Of a stretch of 64,000 bases of DNA, positions 36,714-45,288 are shown piece by piece. This DNA comes from an uncultured Saprospiraceae bacterium (GTDB taxonomy: Bacteria; Bacteroidota; Bacteroidia; Chitinophagales; Saprospiraceae): contig CALLPN010000004.1 in assembly GCA_938015435.1 (NCBI GenBank), positions 1-64,000 on the forward strand, given 5' to 3'. A model generated the notes under the pieces. That model saw only the letters and a list, made by a program, of their open reading frames with translations. It was not told the DNA's origin and made no database searches. The translations under genes and the position numbers were made by a program. Each line of letters starts with the position of its first letter. Positions within the stretch are counted from its first letter, which is position 1.

Positions 36714-36827
36714 ATGATATTCTTGATTATCTATCCTGTTTCGAATGTAGGTTTAATTAAGTTAGGCTTATTGATCGGACTACTTAACTTGTTTATTGGT
36801 ATATACAATTTATTAAACAAGGAGTAG
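36714..36827 (+). CDS. possible 37-residue hydrophobic peptide
   Basis: ATG 36714 to TAG 36827 encodes MIFLIIYPVSNVGLIKLGLL followed by IGLLNLFIGIYNLLNKE. It would be a membrane peptide with one long or two short helices and a charged end. It has a consensus promoter 57 bases upstream and a hairpin terminator 10 bases downstream, so the transcript would be only about 200 bases. In the RNA, ATCCTGTTTC at 36733-36742 inside the frame can pair with either ACAGGAT (36666-36672) or GAAACAG (36680-36686) in the leader, enclosing the start codon. Type-I toxin-like peptide, membrane modulator or small RNA are the options; none is shown. Confidence 0.5.
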   Translation: MIFLIIYPVSNVGLIKLGLLIGLLNLFIGIYNLLNKE

Positions 36828-36837
36828 CATTAATTTA

Positions 36838-36863
36838 GAGGGGGTGCCTGCAAGCACCCTCTC
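36838..36863 (+). terminator. hairpin terminator of the small gene
   Basis: GAGGGGGTGC (36838-36847) and GCACCCTCTC (36854-36863) pair with one mismatch around CTGCAA, followed by TTCTTTGG. The stem is strongly GC-rich in an AT-rich setting; the U tract is short. Confidence 0.6.
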
Positions 36864-37052
36864 TTCTTTGGATGATAATTATATTAACTATCTACCCTGT
36901 TTCAAAACAAATATATTAGAATAAAAACCAATATCAAAACGAATTAGATTTAATTTTAATATATTATATATTATATACTGAATATCATTAGAATACACAT
37001 ATAAAATATTTAATATACTTGAAAACACATCGTTTACCTCAATGAAATATTG

Positions 37053-37071
37053 AATTACTGGTACAGTAATT
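37053..37071. promoter_or_regulatory. palindromic operator candidate upstream of XRE regulator
   Basis: AATTACTG (37053-37060), GTA, CAGTAATT (37064-37071): perfect eight-base arms with a three-base centre, 99 bases upstream of the XRE gene and 190 downstream of the small-gene terminator. The surroundings 36932-37170 are very AT-rich and otherwise contain nothing recognisable. Confidence 0.45.
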
Positions 37072-37170
37072 GCCCTATTTCAATAAAATAACGAATAACA
37101 GAAATCAATCATATTAATAATTGATTCTAGAATTGAGCACTAATCATTCAACTTGAGAAACTGAATTTAT

Positions 37171-37665
37171 ATGTTATCCACTAATCTATTATACCTTAGA
37201 AATCTTATTGGGCATGGAAAAGATCAATTTGGCAAATTATTCGGTTTAACAAGAGGTGTATATGCCAACTATGAAAAAGACGTTGAACCTAAGCTAAGTC
37301 TTCTATTGGAAATTGCCAATTTCTATAAAAAAGGAAATAATGATCTTACTATTGATGATCTATTAAATAAGGATCTTTCCCAGTTCAATTTTGAATTGAA
37401 TTTGGCCGAAATGCAAATTGACTTCCAAGACAATATACAAAAGAGTAAGTTCTCTCAAAACATACCAGAAGCTATATCCCTACTTGAGCAATCGTTAGAA
37501 TCATCTAAAAATGAAAGTGACGACGAAATTAAAAATACCGAAAAAATAACTTCAAAACAAAAAGATTTTATAGCTGAACTTGACAGTGACTTAATAGATA
37601 TCCTACAAATTAGAATGAAGCTTTTAAAAAAGAAGATTACCCTAAACAAACTTACAAGTGAATAA
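37171..37665 (+). CDS. XRE-family helix-turn-helix protein
   Basis: A 164-residue protein. Residues about 5-60 are an XRE/Cro-type HTH (NLIGHGKDQFGKLFGLTRGV, YANYEKDVEPKLSLLLEIAN), and the rest is a charged helical, probably coiled-coil region (EAISLLEQSLESSKNE to IDILQIRMKLLKKK) that could mediate dimerisation. It stands alone, near the tiny gene at 36714 and the palindrome at 37053. In Bacteroidota similar orphan XRE proteins lack known targets. The C-terminal part has no recognised ligand domain. Confidence 0.8.
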   Translation: MLSTNLLYLRNLIGHGKDQFGKLFGLTRGVYANYEKDVEPKLSLLLEIANFYKKGNNDLTIDDLLNKDLSQFNFELNLAEMQIDFQDNIQKSKFSQNIPEAISLLEQSLESSKNESDDEIKNTEKITSKQKDFIAELDSDLIDILQIRMKLLKKKITLNKLTSE

Positions 37666-37994
37666 ACTGTAAGTAAACCATAAATATCTCAAAGGAGAAA
37701 AGCTTTAAATAGTAGAACGAAAATCCAATTACTCAACAATAATACATCATGTATTTTAGCTCTTTGGGGAATCTTTATAAAATCCGATACAATGTAATCT
37801 TTTGGATTATTCTGCTTTGCTGAAACGGACTGTGTTTTTCACCTTGATTTAAGATCATGTTTCGTAGTATTGTAAAGTCTTATACTTTATAGGAATAGCC
37901 ATTACATTCTTTACTAAGCAGCAAAGGAAAGCCAAATTATTATCGTCTTATCTATTTTGCTAAGTTTGCAAAGAATTTCAAAAACAAACATTTA
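37666..37994. other. gene-free interval
   Basis: Spacer between the XRE gene and the CotH gene. I see no gene, hairpin terminator or consensus promoter. Confidence 0.45.
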
Positions 37995-40238
37995 ATGAAA
38001 CAGTTTACTATCCTTTTATTGAGCTTCATAGCTATTGAGTTATCCGCTCAAGACCTATACGATCTTAATACGATACAGACGATCGAAATCACTTTTGCTG
38101 AAAGCAACTGGGATCAATTACTAGATGCTGAGAAAGCAGGAAACGAAGACTATACTATGGCTCAGTCCGTAGCCATCAATGGAGAGGTATTCGATAGTGT
38201 GGGTGTCAAGTACAAAGGAAATAGTACGTACCAACCTAATCAAGTGAAAAATCCATTTCATATTGAACTCAATACATTCAAAGATCATGACTATCAAGGA
38301 TATAAAGATATAAAGCTTAGTAATGTGTCTAAAGATCCATCATTTCTTAGAGAAGTATTATCATATGACATACTAGGTGATTACATGGATGCACCTAAGA
38401 GCAACTATGCAAATGTATATGTCAATGGTAGCTTAATGGGATTATATAGCAACAGTGAAGCGGTTACCAAGACATTTGTAAAAGATAGATTTGGATCTAA
38501 GAAAGGAACATTTGTGAAATGTAATCCACCTGCTGGAGCAGGACCACAATCAAACGATTTTCCAAACCTGGTTTATCTGGGAGCTGATAGTACGGATTAT
38601 TATGACGCTTACGAAATAAAGTCTGACGCAGGATGGGCTGAATTGCTTAATCTTTGTGATACACTTTCTAATGAAACGGATGCTATCGAAGAGATTCTTG
38701 ATGTAGATCGTACATTATGGATGCTAGCGTTTAATAATGTATTCGTTAATCTAGATAGCTATATCGGTGCTTTTGCTCAAAACTATTATTTATATAGAAA
38801 CGAATATGGACAGTTTGTCCCAGTGGTATGGGATCTTAATGAATCTTTTGGTAGGTTTTCAATGACAGGTAGCGGAAACCTCAATAGTAATACTGCAAAA
38901 CAACAGATGGATCCATTATTACAAATCAATGATAGCGACTTTCCATTGTTACAAAAATTGCTAAATGTACCAAGCTACCAAAAGAAGTATATCGCTCACT
39001 GTAAGACTATGGTAGAGGAAGCATTTGCAAGTAATGAATACTACAACACAGGCTTGATGCTTCAGGAATTAATAGACGCCTCAGTTCAAGCAGACAACAA
39101 TAAATTTTTCACTTATAACAACTTCCTCACTAACCTAGACTCTGATATCACTGGGGGCGGAGGTGGACCGATGGGAGGTGGAACTATAGGTATCACTACT
39201 CTTATGAATGGACGTGCGTCTTATCTCTTAGGGCAATCATTATTTACTGCCGTAGCGCCAACGATAAGCGATATCACATTCTCCAATGCTAGTCCTGTAG
39301 TTGGAGACATGGTTACGATCTCAACATCTATTACAGACGGTGGTTATGCATACATAGGTTACCGTATTGATGAATTTGCTCCATTTACTAAAGTAGATAT
39401 GGTGAATAATGGAAGTGGTATTTATGAAGCTTCTATTCCAGTAAATGCTACCTATACGGAGTATTATATCTATTCTGAGAATAGTAATGCAGGGAAATTT
39501 TCACCTCAACGTGCAGAACACGAATTTCACAACTTTACAGCAACAACAAGTACGACTTCTGTCGGTGATATAGTAATCAATGAGTTTCTAGCTTCTAATA
39601 GTTCTACCGCAGTCGATCAAGACGAAGAGTTCGATGATTGGATAGAGTTATACAATAATAGCAATTCGGACTTTGATCTTTCCGGATACTTCTTATCTGA
39701 TAATGCAGAAGATATTATGCAGTGGCAAATTCCTGACGGCACTATCATATCAGCTAATGGTTATCTAATGATATGGGCAGACAAGGATGAAGAGCAAGAA
39801 GGTCTACATGCTAATTTTAAACTTTCGTCATCCGCAGAAAGTGTAGTACTTTCTGATGACAATGGATCTATAATAGACGAAGTGAGTTATTCGGATCAGA
39901 CTTCAGATATTTCTTATGGTAGATTCCCTAACGGTACTGGTGATTTCATTTTGATGACTCCATCTTTCGGAGAAGAAAATTTTGATGCCGCAGTTTCTGT
40001 TGGCGATTTAGATTTTGAAGATATTGGATTATCTCTCACTCCTAATCCAACAAAGAATGGGTTCAGTATTTCATTTAATACGAACAATGCTGAACAAGTA
40101 ATTATACTAAGCTTAGATGGTCAAAAAATGGTAGACAAGAACTTAGCAAACCAATCTTGGATCAATACTTCAAATTGGGCGAAAGGAATGTATATCGTTA
40201 AAGTGAATAATAGTTATTCTAAGTTGGTGGTGGAATAG
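37995..40238 (+). CDS. CotH-kinase-family protein with lamin-tail domain and T9SS sorting tail
   Basis: A 747-residue secreted protein. Signal peptide to about residue 19 (IAIELSAQ). A CotH domain spans about 30-400: GVKYKGNSTYQPNQVKNPFH, KDIKLSNVSKDPSFLREVLS and the catalytic-loop-like VVWDLNESFGRF. A beta-sandwich follows, then a lamin-tail domain at about 525-635 (GDIVINEFLASNSS, WIELYNNSNSDFDLSGYFLS). The last 75 residues are a type IX secretion C-terminal domain (LSLTPNPTKNGFSISF to MYIVKVNNSYSKLVVE). CotH proteins are atypical protein kinases of spore coats; bacterial secreted forms are uncharacterised. A strong terminator follows. It is a single gene. Confidence 0.92.
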   Translation: MKQFTILLLSFIAIELSAQDLYDLNTIQTIEITFAESNWDQLLDAEKAGNEDYTMAQSVAINGEVFDSVGVKYKGNSTYQPNQVKNPFHIELNTFKDHDYQGYKDIKLSNVSKDPSFLREVLSYDILGDYMDAPKSNYANVYVNGSLMGLYSNSEAVTKTFVKDRFGSKKGTFVKCNPPAGAGPQSNDFPNLVYLGADSTDYYDAYEIKSDAGWAELLNLCDTLSNETDAIEEILDVDRTLWMLAFNNVFVNLDSYIGAFAQNYYLYRNEYGQFVPVVWDLNESFGRFSMTGSGNLNSNTAKQQMDPLLQINDSDFPLLQKLLNVPSYQKKYIAHCKTMVEEAFASNEYYNTGLMLQELIDASVQADNNKFFTYNNFLTNLDSDITGGGGGPMGGGTIGITTLMNGRASYLLGQSLFTAVAPTISDITFSNASPVVGDMVTISTSITDGGYAYIGYRIDEFAPFTKVDMVNNGSGIYEASIPVNATYTEYYIYSENSNAGKFSPQRAEHEFHNFTATTSTTSVGDIVINEFLASNSSTAVDQDEEFDDWIELYNNSNSDFDLSGYFLSDNAEDIMQWQIPDGTIISANGYLMIWADKDEEQEGLHANFKLSSSAESVVLSDDNGSIIDEVSYSDQTSDISYGRFPNGTGDFILMTPSFGEENFDAAVSVGDLDFEDIGLSLTPNPTKNGFSISFNTNNAEQVIILSLDGQKMVDKNLANQSWINTSNWAKGMYIVKVNNSYSKLVVE

Positions 40239-40268
40239 ATATTAATTTAATAACAAGCCATTATTAAT

Positions 40269-40309
40269 AAAAAAGCGAGTAGAAGGAATTGATCCTCTAC
40301 TCGCTTTTT
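40269..40309 (+). terminator. rho-independent terminator after the CotH gene
   Basis: AAAAAGCGAGTAGA pairs with TCTACTCGCTTTTT, with an inner GGA/TCC, making a near-perfect stem that ends in T5 and a further T4. The A-rich 5' side could also serve minus-strand transcripts ending near 40476. Confidence 0.88.
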
Positions 40310-40475
40310 GTTTTACTATACTAATAAAACAACCCAACCCATTATTAATATTTGAACGTGTATATTTATTTATAAATCATCAAAATCTATTAGCTATGGG
40401 TCAATTGCAATCTGAAAATTTTTGCCACGAAAAAAGCGATTCCTATATCTACAAAACGGAATTTCAGTTATATTT

Positions 40476-41039
40476 TTACCAAAATCTTCGACTAAAAACA
40501 ATGAGAAGACTGTAATCATAACCTGAATAATTATCATCTCCAGAAGTAATGAATCTATCTCCATACTCGAACTTAGGAGATAATATATAATCTTCACCTA
40601 CATTAATATCATAGCCAATTATTAGATGTGCTTCTAATCCCTTTGGTTCGTCTCTCTTTGGCACCCATTCACTTAATCCGAATTCATAACCAAACTGAAA
40701 CCCTCCATAGAAATTTGAATCAAATAAATAGGAAGTAACAAGACCGTAAACTACCGTAGTATAATGATCAACTTGCTCTGCTGGTCTAATACTACTTCTT
40801 GAGAATTGAATATCATTCTTATTTAGTTTCGTACCTAAAGTAACCCCTCCTATTTCAGAAAGTAGAATTGTACGTTCTATGCCCAAACTAAATGTCTTAT
40901 AATTTGCAGTACCCCCAAGCAATTGTTGGATAGCTAGTGATTGATTTGCTCCAATTAAAACGCTTAACCTTGAATTATCTTGAGCTAGCAAACCAAAATT
41001 CATTAATAAGCATATGAGTAACAATGTATATATATTCAT
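40476..41039 (-). CDS. small outer-membrane barrel protein, paralogue of 41174-41752
   Basis: A 187-residue protein with signal peptide MNIYTLLLICLLMNFGLLAQ and about eight amphipathic strands. It aligns along its length with the neighbouring 192-residue protein: LNKNDIQF versus INKNDVFF, GGFQFGYEFGLSEW versus AGIQFGYEFGLTKW, IIGYDINVGEDYIL versus IVGYDIHIGDDFVI, and RRFW versus RKFW at the end. A terminal Trp/Phe is typical of outer-membrane barrels. The function is unknown. It is the last of a minus-strand run of envelope genes from 43273. Confidence 0.72.
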   Translation of the reverse strand: MNIYTLLLICLLMNFGLLAQDNSRLSVLIGANQSLAIQQLLGGTANYKTFSLGIERTILLSEIGGVTLGTKLNKNDIQFSRSSIRPAEQVDHYTTVVYGLVTSYLFDSNFYGGFQFGYEFGLSEWVPKRDEPKGLEAHLIIGYDINVGEDYILSPKFEYGDRFITSGDDNYSGYDYSLLIVFSRRFW

Positions 41040-41173
41040 CTTTTATGATTATACTTTATATTTAATTCAGTCCACTACTTCATATAGAACCAAACCTCAT
41101 TCTATTGCAGTACCTGGCAAATGTTACTTTCTTAAGTCAACTTACAATTATTACTAGAAATCTCGAATAACTA

Positions 41174-41752
41174 TTACCAAAATTTACGATATACTGAAAT
41201 TTGAAAACTATAATCTCCGCCTTCAAAATCACCGCCTTCAAAATTTATAAAACGCTTCCCCAAAACAGCTCCTAGAGTGATAACAAAATCATCACCGATA
41301 TGGATATCATAACCAACTATTGCATGAAGTGATGGACCTTTTGTTGGATTTCGACTAGATTCCCATTTAGTCAATCCAAACTCGTATCCAAATTGAATGC
41401 CTGCGAAGAAGTTAGATTCAAAAAAGTAACCATTAATTGCACCAAAAATAAGAGTACTATAATTTCCAATATTTTCTGCTGGTGAAATAACAGTACCTAT
41501 GAAAGTTTTATCATTAAAAAACACGTCATTCTTATTTATTTTCAATCCATAGGTAAAACTTGCACTGCCAGGATACATTATTACTCGTTCTATATTCAAA
41601 TATTGCGAAACGTAACTAGACGACTCATTAAACGGCTCATTAAACGTAAGGAATTTATTTTGACCAAAAGAGATACCGATCCTAGAATCATCTTGTGCAT
41701 TCAAACCAAAATGCGTCAAAGTGAATATTACTAACCCTATAAATACTTTCAT
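41174..41752 (-). CDS. small outer-membrane barrel protein, paralogue of 40476-41039
   Basis: A 192-residue protein with signal peptide ending GLNAQ and the same strand pattern and motifs as its neighbour (FGYEFGLTKW, GYDIHIGDD, final RKFW). It starts eight bases after the stop of the frameshifted secreted-protein gene, so the two are translated from one message. The second paralogue lies 134 bases further downstream. The duplication implies a pair of barrels, perhaps with different partners. No family name can be given. Confidence 0.72.
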   Translation of the reverse strand: MKVFIGLVIFTLTHFGLNAQDDSRIGISFGQNKFLTFNEPFNESSSYVSQYLNIERVIMYPGSASFTYGLKINKNDVFFNDKTFIGTVISPAENIGNYSTLIFGAINGYFFESNFFAGIQFGYEFGLTKWESSRNPTKGPSLHAIVGYDIHIGDDFVITLGAVLGKRFINFEGGDFEGGDYSFQISVYRKFW

Positions 41753-41760
41753 TACTCTGA

Positions 41761-43273
41761 TTATTTTAACGATATTTCTAATTGATGCAATCTCATTTTC
41801 TTAAAAAGAGAAGAGTGGGCAAAAGGAATCACAATACCAGTTTCCGATTTGGAATGAGCTAATTCTCCATACATATACAAATCTTCACTATTCGGCAATT
41901 CGCGTCGAACTATTTCATCCTGATCATTTAAATAGGCATAGCAAGCTGCAACTTTGTTACTTTTAAACAACTTACCATTTTCTTCAAAACCCTTCAACTC
42001 CCAAATATCTTTATCTAGATTTCTCTTATAATCATTATAAATCAAATACACTCTTTGATCAAATTGTGTAATGACCGATTCCCTATGAACAAATCCAGAT
42101 GGAGCATTTTTGGGAACATAAGAAACTTCTATCTTGTCTATCTCAGGCGAAACCTTTAAAATCATCGCCGTTTTCGATGTATTAACCCAAACATTACCAT
42201 TATCAAAGCTCCCCCTTCTTTCGGCCAAAAAATAATAGGAATTACCAATAGTTATTATTTGTTTTGAAAGATGAAAATCATCAAGATACTTATATTTAGG
42301 CTTTCCTTTCTTAAATCCCCAATACTCAAAATCCTCCTTAGAAATAAAGCTTCTAATCGACTTAAAGTCATTCGCTGAATCATTCAAAATTTCAACATTC
42401 CATCCAATGAGACTAGAATTTAATTTATCCTTTTCCAAAATAGAAGAAACTACTATTATTTCCCCTGAATCATTAATATACACTTTGGCTTGCCCTGTAA
42501 AATCATCTATGCCTTCGACATTAATTACTTCATGACTATCTCCCTTAAATTTAAATAATTGGTAAATATCATTTGGTACTTTTTCTCCATCTTCTTTAAG
42601 TGAAAATTTCTTTTTGAAATTCTTCTTTTTCTTTACTAAAACATATGCTTCTCCATCATTATTCACTACTCCGTTAATGATGTCATATTTTAGTTGACCT
42701 TTATCCTTTTTAGTTATTCTATCCATCTGTGTAACATTCACTGACGAATCAATCAATACCACATCAAGAACAAAATCTCTTTTAGAATTATCGTCATCTT
42801 GAGAAGTCAATGTTAGTATGTAACTAGAATCTGGCGAGTAAACAACTTCTTGCTTTGGCAAATCACTTTTTACTGTAATCCAAATCATTAACTTCAATTA
42901 AGCCAATCCCCTTTCCTTCTCTTGAATATTCAACTAATGAACTTTTGATTTTTTTAGTTTCCTTTTCTGTTGACAGTACCCATCTAAACATTCTATTACC
43001 TAGAACTACAAACTTGTAGCCGTAGGAATTTTCAAAAGGGACTTCCAATGCTGCTCTGTCTATATCTGTCTTTAATTTAAAATCATTTAAATATGTTTTA
43101 GACCTACGACTTTGAAAAGTTTCTGTAGTATAAATACCATCTCCCAAATATCCCGTCACGAGTTCATTGTGAGGTACAATAAGCTCTTTACTCTTCTTTA
43201 CTGCTAACTCCTGACCGATTATTAGCGAAAAGTTGAGTAATATTAATATTGTTATTCCAATTGTTTTTTTCAT
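41761..43273 (-). pseudogene. secreted protein of unknown family, split by a frameshift
   Basis: The 5' part (42863-43273, 136 codons) has a signal peptide (MKKTIGITILILLNFSLIIG) and ends IEVNDLDYSKK then TGA. The 3' part (41761-42897) overlaps it by 35 bases in another frame. Dropping one A from the five-A run at 42867-42871 joins them as DLDYSK-SDLPKQEVVYSPDS, giving one secreted protein of about 500 residues. The apparent start MKLMIWITVKS of the 3' part is then an artefact. Content after the join (YSPDSSYILTLTSQ, IGNSYYFLAERRGSF) suggests beta-propeller or repeat strands. It is either a real pseudogene or a homopolymer error. The gene for a small barrel protein follows eight bases later. 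Confidence 0.7.
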
Positions 43274-43351
43274 GATTCATTCTAATTAACTAATATACAA
43301 ATAACTCAAAAATTTACGAATTAACATGTTGACTCACCATATATTTTAAAA

Positions 43352-44044
43352 TTACCCCACCTCCAAAACCATTGGACTATGATCGCTCAATTTACTCTCT
43401 CTCCAATCGTGCAAGTAGTAACAATCCTTTACTATTGGAAGTAGCGCTTCGTCTACATAAGTATGGTCATAACGATATCCATTTCCTTGATGAGAATACC
43501 AACTATATTCTTTGATATCTCCATGTACATGCCTGAAGGCATCAACATACCCATTCTTATTGAGCTTAATTAATTCTTCTTCGTACCAGAATGATTTTCC
43601 TGCTTGATCTATTCCATTGATACCTGTATTGTAATCACCTACTATGATATAATGTGCATCATCCTTCTTAATTAGATTATTGATATATGGTAAGAGTGTG
43701 TTTTTCTTTTTGTGAGGAAGATATACTCCCATCACTTTGAAGGCTGGAAATACTGCTGTAGATATATTGTGAGTAAAGTTAGCATCTGCATCAGAATACA
43801 ATTCTGATCCCGCTGCGAAAGTAGAAACAATCAAAACACTATTGATTCCATTTTTTGCACCCGTAACTACTTGATGCCGATACCCTATTTTCATTAAAGA
43901 AGCACGTAATCTATTTCCAGTATCGCCATTACGGAATTCGGATAATACAACGATATCAGCCTTCTCTTTAGCCAGATGATCGACTAACGTAAATAAGCGT
44001 GTTCCACCGCCTTGCCTGATATTCCAAGAGAGTATTTTTAGCAT
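43352..44044 (-). CDS. endonuclease/exonuclease/phosphatase family protein
   Basis: A 230-residue single-domain EEP enzyme without a signal peptide. Motifs in order: the N-terminal MLKILSWNIRQGG (Asn for metal), the glutamate in DIVVLSEFRNGD, the central IIVGDYNTGING (DxN), and the final YDHTYVDEA and LSDHSPMVLEVG (SDH). Members cleave phosphodiester or phosphomonoester bonds in DNA, RNA, lipids or inositol phosphates; the sequence does not fix the substrate. It is close to a DNase/exonuclease-III-like shape. The frameshifted gene follows 78 bases downstream. Confidence 0.88.
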   Translation of the reverse strand: MLKILSWNIRQGGGTRLFTLVDHLAKEKADIVVLSEFRNGDTGNRLRASLMKIGYRHQVVTGAKNGINSVLIVSTFAAGSELYSDADANFTHNISTAVFPAFKVMGVYLPHKKKNTLLPYINNLIKKDDAHYIIVGDYNTGINGIDQAGKSFWYEEELIKLNKNGYVDAFRHVHGDIKEYSWYSHQGNGYRYDHTYVDEALLPIVKDCYYLHDWRESKLSDHSPMVLEVG

Positions 44045-44162
44045 TTATCATTATTTTGAAATACTAATATTTTGATCACTACCTTATTTCATTTGACACC
44101 AATAAAGCTTATTTGATTCGTGAACGATAATTCACTTCTTTATATGTTTGTCAAGCAAAAAA

Positions 44163-45242
44163 TTATTTCCCGTCCCACATCAGGTAAGCCTTTAGAAAAC
44201 CATCTAAGCCACCATCCAATACGGCATCAGGATTACGAGTCTCATGATTAGTACGATGATCCTTTACGCGTCGATCATCTAATACATATGATCTGATTTG
44301 AGATCCCCATTCATTTTTCATTTTTCCAGATTCGATTTTTTCTTTCTCAGCGCGTTGCTTTTCTAACTCTACTTCGTAGAGTCTAGACTTAAGCATCACT
44401 AATGCTTTTTCTCTGTTTTGATGTTGAGATCGTTCTTGCTGACACTCCGCTGTGATACCCGTCGGCAAGTGCCTTACCCTTACTGCAGAATCAGTTTTGT
44501 TTACGTGCTGACCTCCAGCTCCACTAGCACGGAAAGTATCCCATTCGATTTCCGCAGGATTAATTTCTATCTCTATCCGATCATCTGCCAGAGGATGTAT
44601 AAATACAGAAGCAAAAGAAGTCATCCTTTTACCCTGCGAGTTAAATGGACTGATTCTTACTAGTCTATGGACACCGTTTTCACCTTGTAATAATCCGTAG
44701 GTATAGTCACCATTGATCTCCAATTCTATAGACTTGATTCCTGCTACGTCTCCATCTGTACGATTGAGCTCTACTACTTTAAAGCCATTAGACTGCGCCC
44801 ACATAATATACATTCTATACAGCATTTCTGCCCAATCGCAACTCTCTGTTCCTCCTGCTCCAGCATTGATTTGTAGGATACAAGAAAGCTCATCTTCCGG
44901 TTGGTCGAGTGTTGTACGGAACTCCACATCATCTATAACTTCTACCGCTTTATTGTATTTTTCATTCACCTCTTCTTCAGTGGCTTCTTCCATCTTTTGG
45001 AATTCGTTCAACACCTCCACTTCATCTATCATCTCTTGAAGTACATTATACTTCTGTATCCAAGATTTATGTAATTTGAGGTCACGCATGATAGACTCTG
45101 CTCTCTTGCTATCATTCCAAAAGTCAGGGTCCAATGTTTGATCCTGCAACTCGGATACGGACATAGTACGCTTATCGATATCAAGATGACCTCGAATAAT
45201 CATTAACCTAGCCTGTAATTCCTTGAGTTGCTCTATCGTCAT
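44163..45242 (-). CDS. prfB: peptide chain release factor 2
   Basis: A 359-residue RF2, which recognises UGA and UAA and triggers peptide release. The anticodon-like SPF is in VRISPFNSQGKRM, and the catalytic GGQ in RASGAGGQHVNKTDSAVR. In many bacteria prfB needs a +1 frameshift at CUU-UGA about codon 25. Here the same place reads CGA-GGT-CAT-CTT-GAT, in frame, with no UGA, so autoregulation by frameshift is absent. It is the third gene of an apparent nrnA-FKBP-prfB run (46-base gap to FKBP). Confidence 0.97.
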   Translation of the reverse strand: MTIEQLKELQARLMIIRGHLDIDKRTMSVSELQDQTLDPDFWNDSKRAESIMRDLKLHKSWIQKYNVLQEMIDEVEVLNEFQKMEEATEEEVNEKYNKAVEVIDDVEFRTTLDQPEDELSCILQINAGAGGTESCDWAEMLYRMYIMWAQSNGFKVVELNRTDGDVAGIKSIELEINGDYTYGLLQGENGVHRLVRISPFNSQGKRMTSFASVFIHPLADDRIEIEINPAEIEWDTFRASGAGGQHVNKTDSAVRVRHLPTGITAECQQERSQHQNREKALVMLKSRLYEVELEKQRAEKEKIESGKMKNEWGSQIRSYVLDDRRVKDHRTNHETRNPDAVLDGGLDGFLKAYLMWDGK

Positions 45243-45288
45243 TAAAAAAAAGTTCTAATCAGCGGCAAAAAAATAAGTAGTCAATAAC

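Noticed and set aside
36838-36863. tRNA or structured RNA in the GC-rich patch
   Set aside because: Only one stem is present, with no cloverleaf or CCA end. A terminator explains it better.
42863-42897. Programmed +1 frameshift joining the two frames
   Set aside because: The site is a plain five-A run without a rare-codon, stop-context or stimulatory element that I can recognise. An indel is simpler.
44418-45039. Plus-strand reading frames across prfB
   Set aside because: These are shadows of the conserved RF2 frame, with no family similarity or independent start signals.
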